NCBI GenBank assembly: GCA_049650345.1
Contig: JBARZY010000124.1
Span: 9,461-73,460, forward strand
Length of the DNA: 64,000 bases
Direction of reading: 5' to 3'
From: Glaciecola sp049650345
GTDB lineage: Bacteria; Pseudomonadota; Gammaproteobacteria; Enterobacterales; Alteromonadaceae
Of this stretch, positions 53,658 through 62,732 are shown one piece after another. The notes beneath the pieces were generated by a model. That model was not told where the DNA came from, searched no databases, and worked only from the letters and a program-made list of their open reading frames with translations. Each line of letters starts with the position of its first letter. The stretch's first letter is position 1. A program made the position numbers and the translations under genes.

Positions 53658-54647
53658 ATGTCTGAACATACCTCCGACCAAGCCACATTAGATGAGCAAG
53701 ATATTACCAGCGAACTTGAAGCTCTGAACAACGACGAAAGCCCTGAACAAAATCCCCATCACTCTGACAAACAAGATGTCGAGAACCCAACAAAAGAACA
53801 GCCTGCTAATAAACACCTTGATGCTACCCAAATATATCTTAATGAAATTGGCTACTCACCACTGTTAACCGCAGAGCAGGAAGTTAAGTTTGCTCGAGAA
53901 GCCTTAGCTGGAGTAGCTGCTTCCCGCGAAAGAATGATAGTAAGTAATTTGCGGTTGGTGGTGCAAATAGCTCGGCGATACAACAACCGTGGTCTGGCTT
54001 TGCTCGATTTAATAGAAGAAGGTAATTTAGGCTTGATCAGAGCAGTCGAAAAGTTTGACCCCGAACGCGGTTTTCGTTTTTCAACTTACGCAACATGGTG
54101 GATTAGGCAAACTATTGAACGCGCCTTAATGAACCAAACCCGCACTATTCGCCTGCCTATTCATATTATTAAAGAACTCAACTTGTATTTGCGCACGGCA
54201 CGCAAACTTGCGCAAGAACTTGATCATGAGCCTACGGCGCAAGATATCGCAACAGCCACTGGCGAACCTGTAGCTAGCGTGCAAAAAATGCTGAAACTAA
54301 ACGAACGTATTAGCTCGGTGGATACACCAATGGCGGGTGACGCCACTAAAGCAATACTTGATGTAATAGCAGATGAAAACGACACCACGCCAGAATCGCA
54401 ACATCATAATAATACAATGCAACAAGACATTGTTCACTGGCTAGAAATTTTGAATCCTAAGCAACGAGAAGTACTTGCCAGACGCTTTGGTTTATTAGGA
54501 TATGAACCCGCAACATTAGAAGATGTTGGTATAGAAATAGGACTTACGCGTGAACGGGTGAGGCAAATTCAAGTAGAGGCACTAAAGCGCCTGAAAGAAA
54601 TTTTGCGCCATCAAGGTCTTAGTATAGAGTCTATATTTTCTGAGTAG
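53658..54647 (+). CDS. rpoS: RNA polymerase sigma factor RpoS
   Basis: General stress and stationary-phase sigma factor. The 329-residue protein has an acidic N-terminus, then region 1.2 (DATQIYLNEIGYSPLLTAEQE), region 2 (LIEEGNLGLIRAVEKFDP, RFSTYATWWIRQTIERA), region 3 and region 4 (LEDVGIEIGLTRERVRQIQ). The ATG at 53658 gives the family N-terminus MSEHTSD; the frame is open upstream to 53634. It ends the long ftsB-rpoS run. Confidence 0.96.
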   Translation: MSEHTSDQATLDEQDITSELEALNNDESPEQNPHHSDKQDVENPTKEQPANKHLDATQIYLNEIGYSPLLTAEQEVKFAREALAGVAASRERMIVSNLRLVVQIARRYNNRGLALLDLIEEGNLGLIRAVEKFDPERGFRFSTYATWWIRQTIERALMNQTRTIRLPIHIIKELNLYLRTARKLAQELDHEPTAQDIATATGEPVASVQKMLKLNERISSVDTPMAGDATKAILDVIADENDTTPESQHHNNTMQQDIVHWLEILNPKQREVLARRFGLLGYEPATLEDVGIEIGLTRERVRQIQVEALKRLKEILRHQGLSIESIFSE

Positions 54648-54658
54648 TCAAACCTGAT

Positions 54659-55165
54659 ATGAACATGCAAAGTTGGCTTCGTTTGCTTGCTTCTGCGCTA
54701 ATTGCATTTTGTAGTTATGCGGCTTGGGCCTATTATGCCAATAGTTTGGTAACGACCAATACCACCACCTTATTTAAAGCTGCGATAGTACAAGGCACTT
54801 ATAGCGGTGCGGTTACACTGGCTTTTACGTTTTTGTTAGAAGTGTTTTATAAGCACTTTAAGTCAAAGAGCTACTGCTTGGCATTTATTGTGCCGAGGAT
54901 TAATAAAGATAGCCTTGCTGATCCATGTAAAACCAAGCAGACTTTTGATGCAAGTTTACGCTTGTCAGAGACAATATGCAGCGGTCGATGCTTACCCGGA
55001 GTACTGTTGTCGCCCTTGCCTGCACTGCTTATACAAAGCGTATTAGTGATAGCAATAAACATTATTTTTGCAACGCCTAACTTATGGTTAACCGTTGCGC
55101 CATCGATACTATTTAGTGGCATATATGGCTACGCATACAGCATTGGTTTGCACCGTAAATCGTAG
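54659..55165 (+). CDS. Small membrane protein of unknown function downstream of rpoS
   Basis: I do not recognise a family. The 168-residue protein has four likely helices: residues 7-27 (LLASALIAFCSYAAWAYYA), 40-65 (AAIVQGTYSGAVTLAFTFLL), 110-135 (LLSPLPALLIQSVLVIAINI) and 140-162. The central loop contains two Cys (ETICSGRC). It starts 11 bases after the rpoS stop, so it may be co-transcribed. Codon use looks like its neighbours. Confidence 0.65.
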   Translation: MNMQSWLRLLASALIAFCSYAAWAYYANSLVTTNTTTLFKAAIVQGTYSGAVTLAFTFLLEVFYKHFKSKSYCLAFIVPRINKDSLADPCKTKQTFDASLRLSETICSGRCLPGVLLSPLPALLIQSVLVIAINIIFATPNLWLTVAPSILFSGIYGYAYSIGLHRKS

Positions 55166-55186
55166 CATTATACCAATAGCTACATG

Positions 55187-55345
55187 TTATCGAGTTACGC
55201 GATATACTGCATGGATCACGCCAGGTAACAGTACTAATAAACACAGTACTATGTTAATCAATAAATGTTTACTCACACCTTCTTTTAATAGCACACCAAT
55301 AGGTGGTAAAAATATCGCGAGTATAATCAAAATAATTTTGTTCAT
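55187..55345 (-). CDS. YqaE/Pmp3-family small membrane protein
   Basis: A 52-residue two-helix membrane protein of the UPF0057/Pmp3 family, whose members affect membrane potential and salt or stress tolerance in yeast and plants; the bacterial role is unclear. Helix 1 contains IILAIFLPPIGVLLKEG, with the diagnostic LPP-(I/L)-GV; helix 2 is LLINIVLCLLVLLPGVIHAV, followed by YRVTR. AAAAGGA lies 8 bases before the ATG. It sits between the small membrane gene after rpoS and folA. It is easily missed because a longer but non-coding frame runs on the opposite strand. Confidence 0.88.
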   Translation of the reverse strand: MNKIILIILAIFLPPIGVLLKEGVSKHLLINIVLCLLVLLPGVIHAVYRVTR

Positions 55346-55432
55346 TGTGCATTCCTTTTCTTTATTGTTATTTTACACTACAGGTATTTGCGGTATTGCG
55401 TCAAATATAGCCGCAACAAATAGGCTGTTAGC

Positions 55433-55942
55433 TTAACTACGAGTTAATGTAACAAATGTATAATTGTGGGCGTTTTTACTATCTGATAAGTGCTTTTCTG
55501 ACGCAAGAGTATGCCATTTACCATGACTGTGATAATCAGGAAACTGAGTATCGCCATCTACCTCTAAATCAATATGAGTTAAATAAAGCGTATCTGCTTG
55601 GGGTAAAAAGTGCTGGTAAATTGTTCCACCGCCAATAATCATGACTTCGTTGTACGCCGCTTTTGCTATTTGTAAAGCCTGTTCACATGATTGCGCCACT
55701 GTGGCGTCATTTAATGACAATTCTGCGTTGGTACTGATAACAATATTTAACCTGCCTGGTAACGCTCTGCCAATCGAATCGTAAGTGCGTCTTCCCATAA
55801 TAACAGGCTTGCCCATGGTAACCGACTTAAAGTGCTTTAAATCGGCAGGCAAGTGCCAAGGCATTTGATTATCTTTACCAATAATACGATTGTTAGCCAT
55901 GGCTGCAATCATGCTTATTTTTACGCGTGAATCTGTTGTCAT
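55433..55942 (-). CDS. folA: Dihydrofolate reductase
   Basis: It makes tetrahydrofolate from dihydrofolate with NADPH; the target of trimethoprim. The 169-residue protein has MIAAMANNRIIGKDNQMPWH (with the M20-loop Trp), the catalytic Asp in LPADLKHFK, VIMGRRTYDSIG and MIIGGGTIYQHFLP. Its size is normal for a chromosomal FolA. It is 6 bases downstream of obgE on the same strand. Confidence 0.97.
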   Translation of the reverse strand: MTTDSRVKISMIAAMANNRIIGKDNQMPWHLPADLKHFKSVTMGKPVIMGRRTYDSIGRALPGRLNIVISTNAELSLNDATVAQSCEQALQIAKAAYNEVMIIGGGTIYQHFLPQADTLYLTHIDLEVDGDTQFPDYHSHGKWHTLASEKHLSDSKNAHNYTFVTLTRS

Positions 55943-55948
55943 TATTGC

Positions 55949-57115
55949 TTAATCTCGCACGTATACTACATTAGGATGATCGTCATCTTCGTCATCAAAA
56001 TCGTCGTCATCAGCATCAGTGTTTACGTCATCGCTATCGCCGGTAGTATTACTCTGATACTCATCCCACTGGAAGCTGACTTCGTCTTCTTCATCAATCG
56101 CTTCAGGGGGTAACTCATCTAAATACTGCATAATGTCTTGGCATATTTCGCTTGAACCCAACTTATGAAATGCTGATATTTGATAGTAGTCTTCTTCCCA
56201 GCCCATTTGATCAGCAATTTGCTGACACAAGGCGTCGGCCTCTTCTTCTAACATTAAATCGACTTTGTTGAACACTAACCATCTTGGTTTTGATGCAAGT
56301 TTAGGATTATATGTTTCAAGCTCATTGATAATGGTTAAGGCGTTCTCAACCGGGTCGCTGCCATCGGCAGGCATAATATCAATAAGGTGCAATAGCACAC
56401 GACAGCGCTCGAGATGCTTTAAAAATTGGATACCTAAACCAGCGCCATCTGAGGCCCCTTCAATCAAACCAGGAATATCCGCTATTACAAAACTGGCTTG
56501 AGAATCAAGCCTCACCACCCCTAAATTGGGTACTAGCGTGGTAAATGGATAGTCTGCCACTTTGGGTTTGGCTGAAGATACAGAACGAATAAATGTCGAT
56601 TTACCGGCATTAGGTAAGCCTAATAGACCTACATCGGCAAGCAACAATAGCTCTAATTTGATGTTGCGAATTTCGCCCGGTGAGCCATCACTCTTTTGAC
56701 GTGGCGCTCGGTTAGTAGAACTTTTGAAACGCGCATTACCCAAACCATGAAAACCGCCTTGGGCCACTTTCATCCGTTGACCGTGATGCGTTAAATCGCC
56801 CAACGCTTCGCCGGTGTCTTTATCAGTAGCGCGAGTACCTACAGGCACTTTTAGTATTAGGTCTTCGCCTTTACGTCCGGTGCAATTAGCGCCTTGGCCA
56901 TTTTTACCGCGCTCGGCACGGTGAAAACGTTCAAATTGATAGTCAATTAGGGTATTCAGGTTTTCGTCGGCTTCTAAAAATACACTGCCACCGTCACCAC
57001 CGTCACCACCATCAGGACCGCCTTTGGGGATATATTTCTCGCGCCTAAACCCAATAACACCGTTACCGCCATCACCGGCTTCTGCGCGTATATCTGCTTC
57101 ATCTACAAATTTCAT
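55949..57115 (-). CDS. obgE: GTPase ObgE/CgtA
   Basis: An essential GTPase in 50S ribosome assembly and stress response. The 388-residue protein has the glycine-rich Obg fold at 1-158 (FVDEADIRAEAGDGGNGVIG, GGDGGDGGSVFLEAD), then a G domain with LPNAGKSTFI, DIPGLIEGASDGAGLG and NKVD. The C-terminal tail is strongly acidic (DADDDDFDDEDDDHP). It follows rpmA after 200 bases that include the rpmA terminator. Confidence 0.97.
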   Translation of the reverse strand: MKFVDEADIRAEAGDGGNGVIGFRREKYIPKGGPDGGDGGDGGSVFLEADENLNTLIDYQFERFHRAERGKNGQGANCTGRKGEDLILKVPVGTRATDKDTGEALGDLTHHGQRMKVAQGGFHGLGNARFKSSTNRAPRQKSDGSPGEIRNIKLELLLLADVGLLGLPNAGKSTFIRSVSSAKPKVADYPFTTLVPNLGVVRLDSQASFVIADIPGLIEGASDGAGLGIQFLKHLERCRVLLHLIDIMPADGSDPVENALTIINELETYNPKLASKPRWLVFNKVDLMLEEEADALCQQIADQMGWEEDYYQISAFHKLGSSEICQDIMQYLDELPPEAIDEEDEVSFQWDEYQSNTTGDSDDVNTDADDDDFDDEDDDHPNVVYVRD

Positions 57116-57267
57116 TTGCTTGCTTAAATCCTGTATTACTTAATATGGTGGGGTGTTGCGTTTTGTATATTATATCAGCTTTAGTGAATTTCGATAGTTA
57201 GCATTTTGCGATGCACTTTCAACCCTCATCGCTTATTACTGAATCGCTAAGTGTAAAATATTAGCGC

Positions 57268-57294
57268 AAAAAAAACCCCGCAGTAGCGGGGTTT
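57268..57294 (-). terminator. Terminator of rplU-rpmA
   Basis: On the minus strand AAACCCCGC-TACT-GCGGGGTTTTTTTT: an 8-bp GC-rich stem and a run of eight T. Confidence 0.9.
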
Positions 57295-57315
57295 CCGAAT
57301 AACTTGCTAACCTAA

Positions 57316-57573
57316 TTACTCAGCAACAATGCTTACGTATTTACGGTTTTTAGGACCTTTAACTTCAAACTGTACTTTACCGTCAGTTAAAGCAAATAGT
57401 GTATGGTCGCGACCAATACCCATGTTGTCCCCAGGATGGAATTTAGTACCGCGCTGACGAACAATAATGTTGCCTGCTAATACGTCTTGACCACCAAAGC
57501 GCTTAACACCAAGGCGTTTGCTTATTGAGTCACGACCGTTTTTAGTACTACCACCAGCTTTTTTATGTGCCAT
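57316..57573 (-). CDS. rpmA: 50S ribosomal protein L27
   Basis: An 85-residue ribosomal protein whose N-terminal tail reaches the peptidyl transferase centre. The start AHKKAGGSTKNGRDSISKRL and block GNIIVRQRGTKFHPGDNMGIG are diagnostic. It is 18 bases after rplU and ends at a strong terminator. Confidence 0.98.
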   Translation of the reverse strand: MAHKKAGGSTKNGRDSISKRLGVKRFGGQDVLAGNIIVRQRGTKFHPGDNMGIGRDHTLFALTDGKVQFEVKGPKNRKYVSIVAE

Positions 57574-57591
57574 GTGTTCGTCTCCTACTTA

Positions 57592-57903
57592 TTATGCGTT
57601 GATCGCAGTGATTTTCACTTCTGTGAACCACTGACGATGTCCCATCTCTTTGCGAGAATGCTTTCTGCGACGGAACTTCACAATTTTAACTTTATCGCCA
57701 CGACCATGAGTTACTACTTCAGCAGTAACTTTGCCACCAGCAACATAAGGTGTGCCGATTTTTATATCGTCACCATTACTCACCATCAAGATATTATCGA
57801 AATCAATAGACTCACCTGGAGCAACTTCGATTTTTTCAAGACGAACGGTTTGGCCTTCAGCCACACGGTGTTGTTTGCCACCACTTTGGAAAACCGCGTA
57901 CAT
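57592..57903 (-). CDS. rplU: 50S ribosomal protein L21
   Basis: A 103-residue ribosomal protein. MYAVFQSGGKQHRVAEGQTV and the basic ending VKIVKFRRRKHSRKEMGHRQ are diagnostic. The ATG at 57903 has GGAG 6 bases upstream; the frame is open upstream to 57924 but has no reason to be used. First gene of rplU-rpmA. Confidence 0.98.
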   Translation of the reverse strand: MYAVFQSGGKQHRVAEGQTVRLEKIEVAPGESIDFDNILMVSNGDDIKIGTPYVAGGKVTAEVVTHGRGDKVKIVKFRRRKHSRKEMGHRQWFTEVKITAINA

Positions 57904-57955
57904 ATATTTCTCCGCTCTGCGCAATCATGCGCTCAATTCAAAAAACAGGGCGCAG

Positions 57956-57984
57956 ATTATAGGGAAAATACTAAACCGTTACAA
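57956..57984 (-). promoter_or_regulatory. Sigma-70 promoter of rplU-rpmA
   Basis: On the minus strand TTGTAA, a 17-base spacer and a perfect TATAAT, followed by the GC-rich discriminator CTGCGCCC, typical of stringently controlled ribosomal promoters. It lies about 50 bases before the rplU start. Confidence 0.8.
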
Positions 57985-58160
57985 GCATAAATTGCAGTTT
58001 ATTTACACAAGTGAGGTACAAGTACACATGCATGTGCCGCAATCAGGCATTTTTACTCGAAAACAATCACATATCTGTAGTTTATATTCACATATATCTA
58101 GAGTTGCGCGGTAATAAATGTAAAAATATGCGACAAATAATAACAAATTTTTTCGGTGTA

Positions 58161-59132
58161 ATGGATCTCAATACAATAAAACGCTTGTCAGCCCCTGACA
58201 TGCAAGCAGTTAATCAACTGATTCAGCAGCAAGTAAGTTCCGACGTTGCCCTTATTAATCAACTTGGTTTTTACATTGTTAACAGTGGCGGTAAGCGCTT
58301 GCGTCCGCTCATGACCGTGCTTGCTGCTCGTGCATTAGGTATTACCAACACCGACCATCATGCACTTGCCGCCATTATTGAGTTTATTCACACTGCGACT
58401 TTGTTACACGATGATGTAGTTGACGAATCTACCATGCGTCGTGGCCGCGAAACGGCAAACGCAGTTTTTGGTAATCAAGCAAGCGTATTAGTAGGCGACT
58501 TTTTATACTCTCGTGCATTTCAAATGATGGTGTCACTGCAACGCATGCCAGTAATGGATATATTATCGGATGCTACCAATCGCATCGCCCAAGGCGAGGT
58601 AATGCAATTGATGAATGTGAACGATCCTGACACCACAGAAGAAAGTTATTTTGACGTTATTTACAGCAAAACTGCTCGTTTATTCGAGGCGGCAACTCAG
58701 TTAGCAGCCGTACTAACTGACCAAAGCGCAGATGTAGAGCGCGCCATGCAGGACTACGGCAAGCATTTAGGCACCGCATTCCAACTAATTGATGACGTGC
58801 TCGATTACACTGCTCAAGAAGACGAAATGGGTAAAAAAGCCGGCGACGATCTTGCTGAAGGCAAGCCTACATTGCCTTTATTGCATGCTATGTGGCACGC
58901 CAATGAAGCCAACGCTGCGCTGATCAAAAGCGCCATTGAAAATGCCGATGGCATGGCCCATTTCGACACTATTTTGCAGGTTATGCAACAACACGGTTCT
59001 ATTGAATATACCCGCCAATGTGCAATAAAAGAGTCAGAAAAAGCCAAAGCTGCACTCGCTTGCATTCCAGAATCTGAATACAAACAAGCTTTGATAGGCT
59101 TGGCAAATTTGTCGGTCAACCGCGCCAGTTAA
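58161..59132 (+). CDS. ispB: Octaprenyl diphosphate synthase
   Basis: It builds the polyprenyl side chain of ubiquinone. The 323-residue trans-prenyltransferase has NSGGKRLRPLMTVLAA, the first Asp-rich motif LLHDDVVDES, GDFLYSRAFQMMV and the second Asp-rich motif LIDDVLDY followed by KKAGDDLAEGKPTLPLL. I chose the ATG at 58161 (MDLNTIKRLSAPD) because it matches the family N-terminus; upstream in-frame starts at 58011 and 58128 would add residues with no homology. It is divergent from rplU, the conserved arrangement. Confidence 0.95.
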   Translation: MDLNTIKRLSAPDMQAVNQLIQQQVSSDVALINQLGFYIVNSGGKRLRPLMTVLAARALGITNTDHHALAAIIEFIHTATLLHDDVVDESTMRRGRETANAVFGNQASVLVGDFLYSRAFQMMVSLQRMPVMDILSDATNRIAQGEVMQLMNVNDPDTTEESYFDVIYSKTARLFEAATQLAAVLTDQSADVERAMQDYGKHLGTAFQLIDDVLDYTAQEDEMGKKAGDDLAEGKPTLPLLHAMWHANEANAALIKSAIENADGMAHFDTILQVMQQHGSIEYTRQCAIKESEKAKAALACIPESEYKQALIGLANLSVNRAS

Positions 59133-59173
59133 TTATAAACATGGCGCGCCCCTCTACGATGCTAGTAAATGGC

Positions 59174-60898
59174 TTAATGTAAGTTAAACAATCGACCAAA
59201 CCAATCTGTACGCATGCTACGTGCATCACCACGATTACGTTTTTCAGACGCGGCTTGCAGCCCCTTGCCAGTATTGATAATAACTTGTAAATCACCAAAA
59301 CTGCCTGGCTTCATGGTATACCCCATCGCTTCTAGCGACTCCACTACGTTTTTACTTAAGTTCGGATGGTAATATATGGTGTCTTTAGGCAACAGTTGAT
59401 GATGGAACCTTGGTTTATCAACGGTTTGCTGAGCACTCATACCAAACTCAATTGCGTTTAAAATACTTAAATACACCGACGATATAATTGTGGTCCCGCC
59501 TGGAGAGCCTGTCACTAGCTTAATGTTATCGCCTTGCAATACAATAGTAGGCGTCATCGAGCTCAGCATTCTTTTATTCGGGGCAATGGCATTAGCATCC
59601 CCCCCTACTGCACCAAATGAGTTTTCGGTGCCGGCTTTTGCGCTGAAGTCATCCATCTCGTTATTTAATAGAAAGCCAGCCTCATTAACGACCATTCCAC
59701 TGCCGAAACTGAGATTGATAGTAGTGGTATTTGATACTGCATTACCAAATCTATCAACAATCGAGAAATGTGTGGTGTCGTGGCTTTCTGGCAAACCGGG
59801 CTTAACCTCTGGTGTGCTTGATATTGCTGCAATATTTACTTGCGCTGCGCGTTTGTCCAAATAGGTAGCATCAAGTAATGCATGTTTAGGAACGTTATAA
59901 AAATCAGGATCGCCCAAGTACTCAGCCCGGTCGGCAAACACTCTTTTGCCTATTTCAGATAACACATGAATATATTCAGGACTATTGTGCGTCATACTAT
60001 CGGTTTGTACTTTTACACGGTCGTACATGTTTAACCATTGAGCAATCGCAATACCGCCAGAACTAGGTGGCGCAGCGCTGACTACCGTGTAATCACGCCA
60101 TGAACTGGTGATAGGCTCACGCCATTTGGCAGCATAATTACTTAAATCTTGCGCAGTGATTAAGCCTTTATTTTGTTCCATGAAGGCGACGATTTGCTGG
60201 GCTGTTGTGCCGCTGTAGAAACCCGCTTTTCCCTCACTTTGAATACGTTTTAAGGTGTTCGCTAAATCTTGCTGAATAAATAACTCACCTGCTTTTACAT
60301 CACCGAAATAGCGAGAAAAATTAACAGTTAAATTTTTAGTCTTTATTTTGTTTTTGTAACGTTCAATACGCTCATGTAATTGTGCAGGGACAATGAAGCC
60401 ATTTTCAGCCAATTTAATTGCAGGCGCTAATAAGTCTTGCCACGGCATAGAGCCGTATTTTTGATGCGCTTCCCACATACCTGCAACTGTGCCTGGGACA
60501 CCCGACGCTAGTATGCCGTAAACAGGTAACTCAGATTGTACATTGCCCTGTTTATCTAAATACATGTTTTTAGATGCACCCGATGGCGCAGTTTCGCGAT
60601 AGTCTAAAAAGTTTATATTACCGTCAACTAAAGTCAGCATGAACCCACCGCCACCAATATTACCGGCTTCAGGATAGGTTACCGCTAAACTAAATTGCGC
60701 TGCAATGGCAGCATCTACCGCATTGCCACCCCGCTCTAGGATCTCAATCGCAACGTCAGATGCAAAAGCATCGGGCATAGCAACCGCTTGATACTGCTTT
60801 GCAACAGTAGGCAATTGGGGTAACGACACATCAATTGGACGATTGGCACAACCTGATAGCATTAATAACGCTAACGCTTGGGCAAAAATAACGCGCAT
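59174..60898 (-). CDS. ggt: Gamma-glutamyltransferase, lipoprotein form
   Basis: A periplasmic enzyme that hydrolyses or transfers the gamma-glutamyl group of glutathione and related peptides. The 574-residue precursor has a lipobox (LLMLSGC), so it is membrane anchored rather than free. The self-processing nucleophile is the first Thr of DTTHFSIVDRFGNAVS near residue 380, with GSGMVVNEAGFLLNNEMDDF (partial) and SSMTPTIVL, SPGGTTIIS in the small subunit. The ATG at 60898 has AAAGGA about 9 bases upstream; the frame is open to 60928. Confidence 0.94.
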   Translation of the reverse strand: MRVIFAQALALLMLSGCANRPIDVSLPQLPTVAKQYQAVAMPDAFASDVAIEILERGGNAVDAAIAAQFSLAVTYPEAGNIGGGGFMLTLVDGNINFLDYRETAPSGASKNMYLDKQGNVQSELPVYGILASGVPGTVAGMWEAHQKYGSMPWQDLLAPAIKLAENGFIVPAQLHERIERYKNKIKTKNLTVNFSRYFGDVKAGELFIQQDLANTLKRIQSEGKAGFYSGTTAQQIVAFMEQNKGLITAQDLSNYAAKWREPITSSWRDYTVVSAAPPSSGGIAIAQWLNMYDRVKVQTDSMTHNSPEYIHVLSEIGKRVFADRAEYLGDPDFYNVPKHALLDATYLDKRAAQVNIAAISSTPEVKPGLPESHDTTHFSIVDRFGNAVSNTTTINLSFGSGMVVNEAGFLLNNEMDDFSAKAGTENSFGAVGGDANAIAPNKRMLSSMTPTIVLQGDNIKLVTGSPGGTTIISSVYLSILNAIEFGMSAQQTVDKPRFHHQLLPKDTIYYHPNLSKNVVESLEAMGYTMKPGSFGDLQVIINTGKGLQAASEKRNRGDARSMRTDWFGRLFNLH

Positions 60899-61067
60899 AA
60901 ACAGTATTCCTTTAACATAACAAACCAAAACGGTGAGTCCTTGTTATACTATATCTCAGGTAATATAACTACACTTGCCTATTCGCTTCATGAGCCTGCC
61001 AAAACCAGTGTACTTGGATGTAAACAGACCATGTTGATGCATTGCAACTAACCAAAAGGAATACTTC

Positions 61068-61838
61068 ATGTGTGAATTACTGGGCATGAGCGCCAATGTG
61101 CCCACCGATATATGTTTTAGCTTTAGTGGCCTAATGGAGCGTGGCGGACGCACGGGACCGCACAAAGATGGGTTTGGCATTACCTTTTATGAAGGCAAAG
61201 GCTGTCGAAACTTCAAAGACTCTGAGCCTAGTTGCGACTCAGTTATTGCCCAGCTTATTCGCGATTACCCAATTAAAAGTCGAACGGTTATCAGTCATAT
61301 TAGGCAAGCCAATCGTGGACGAATATGCTTAGAAAACACCCATCCATTTACACGTGAATTATGGGGAAGGAGCTGGACCTTCGCACATAATGGGCAGTTA
61401 TCTAATTACCAAAAAAAGCTACACATTAAGTATCACGTGCCAGTTGGCAATACCGATAGCGAGTTAGCCTTTTGTTGGTTACTTGATCAGGTATTTGAAA
61501 AATTTGGACGCGTTAAGCCCAAAAACATGACACCTGTTTTTAAACACATTGCGAGTTTATGTGACAGTTTGCGCGACTTGGGTGTGTACAACATGATGCT
61601 TACCGATGGCGAGTATTTGCTAGCATATTGCACAAATCATTTGCATTGGATAACGCGCAAAGCACCTTTTGCCAAAGCCAGCTTAATTGACACAGAGGTT
61701 ACAGTTGATTTCCAGCAGCACACCACACCTAACGATATTGTGACGGTTATTTCAACTAAACCGCTGACAAATAACGAGCAATGGCACAAGATGCAGCCTG
61801 GTGAGTATCAATTATTTAAATTTGGCGAAGCCGTTTAA
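61068..61838 (+). CDS. Class II glutamine amidotransferase, YafJ-like
   Basis: A 256-residue protein with an N-terminal nucleophile glutaminase domain. After Met removal the catalytic residue is Cys2 (MCELLGMSANVP). Typical blocks are GRTGPHKDGFGITFYEG, SHIRQANRGRICLENTHPF and FAHNGQLSNYQ. No synthase partner domain is present and the acceptor is unknown, as for E. coli YafJ. It is divergent from ggt; both handle glutamine/glutamyl chemistry, but a link is speculative. Confidence 0.9.
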   Translation: MCELLGMSANVPTDICFSFSGLMERGGRTGPHKDGFGITFYEGKGCRNFKDSEPSCDSVIAQLIRDYPIKSRTVISHIRQANRGRICLENTHPFTRELWGRSWTFAHNGQLSNYQKKLHIKYHVPVGNTDSELAFCWLLDQVFEKFGRVKPKNMTPVFKHIASLCDSLRDLGVYNMMLTDGEYLLAYCTNHLHWITRKAPFAKASLIDTEVTVDFQQHTTPNDIVTVISTKPLTNNEQWHKMQPGEYQLFKFGEAV

Positions 61839-61862
61839 ATATCTCGCTTTTGTCGTGCCACT

Positions 61863-62732
61863 TTATGCAATGCCGTATACATTAATATCGAAAGAAGCTT
61901 CAACTTCTTGGAGTTCCTCGATTAGCTTGTTTTTTTTATCAGTGCTGATGCTCCAGAAATAAGGCGTCATCATCAATAAATTGAGCCGGCTAGCTTCATC
62001 AGGTAATGTCACATTAACGTTAAGCTGTTGGTGCGATAATAATTTGAAACCCTTGGGGGTAGGTAAATTAGCCTTATGTTGCTGTGCGTTGTCATACACC
62101 ATTTGCTTCAACGCAGTTAGGTGCGAGGGTGCAGGGTTCACCGTTATCCAAATACCATTATCGCTTAACACCCGCTTTATTTCATTTTCATCGCTGGGCG
62201 CAAACACCTGTATCACTGCATGTTGAGAGCCGTCGTTAAGCGGTAATGCGTAAGTACTCGCTACCGCATAATGATGCTCTTTAGCCTGCTTTGCAGCCTT
62301 TTGCACTGCAGCTCTTGAAATGTCGATACCACTGGCCTTAATATTTATGGCGTCATCAGACATTTGAGCTTGTACAGAAGAACTTACTTTGCGCAGGTAA
62401 TAACCCTCTCCACATCCTGCATCAAATAACGGCAAACGCGCCCCTGCTGAGTACTGTTTAATTGCCGTATACTCAACAATAAGTGAGGCTATTTTTTCAG
62501 CCAGCGGTAAATAATGGTCTTGATTCAGAAACTCGCGACGCGCCATTACCATTTCTTTATTGTCGCCCGGCGCTTTACTGTTTTTGTGTTGTGCTAGCAA
62601 CAAATTAACATAACCCTCTTTGGCCATATCAAAACTGTGTTGGTTAGCACATAACCATTGCTTTTGTTGTACTTGCAAACTGTCACCACAGGCTGGGCAG
62701 CGCCAAACGTGATGGGGCACATCTAATGTCAT
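61863..62732 (-). CDS. rlmA: 23S rRNA (guanine(745)-N1)-methyltransferase
   Basis: It methylates G745 of 23S rRNA. The 289-residue protein starts with a zinc-binding module (CPACGDSLQ, then LCANQHSFDMAKEGYVNLLL), with Cys/Cys/Cys/His ligands as in RlmA. A SAM-binding domain follows (LFDAGCGEGYYLRKV, GIDISRAAVQKAAK). The gene start overlaps the pepQ stop (TAATG), so the two are coupled. Confidence 0.92.
   Translation of the reverse strand: MTLDVPHHVWRCPACGDSLQVQQKQWLCANQHSFDMAKEGYVNLLLAQHKNSKAPGDNKEMVMARREFLNQDHYLPLAEKIASLIVEYTAIKQYSAGARLPLFDAGCGEGYYLRKVSSSVQAQMSDDAINIKASGIDISRAAVQKAAKQAKEHHYAVASTYALPLNDGSQHAVIQVFAPSDENEIKRVLSDNGIWITVNPAPSHLTALKQMVYDNAQQHKANLPTPKGFKLLSHQQLNVNVTLPDEASRLNLLMMTPYFWSISTDKKNKLIEELQEVEASFDINVYGIA

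Noticed and set aside
55095..55436. A 113-codon plus-strand frame downstream of rpoS
   Set aside because: It overlaps the unknown membrane protein gene and is antisense to the well-supported YqaE/Pmp3 gene; its product shows no recognisable features.
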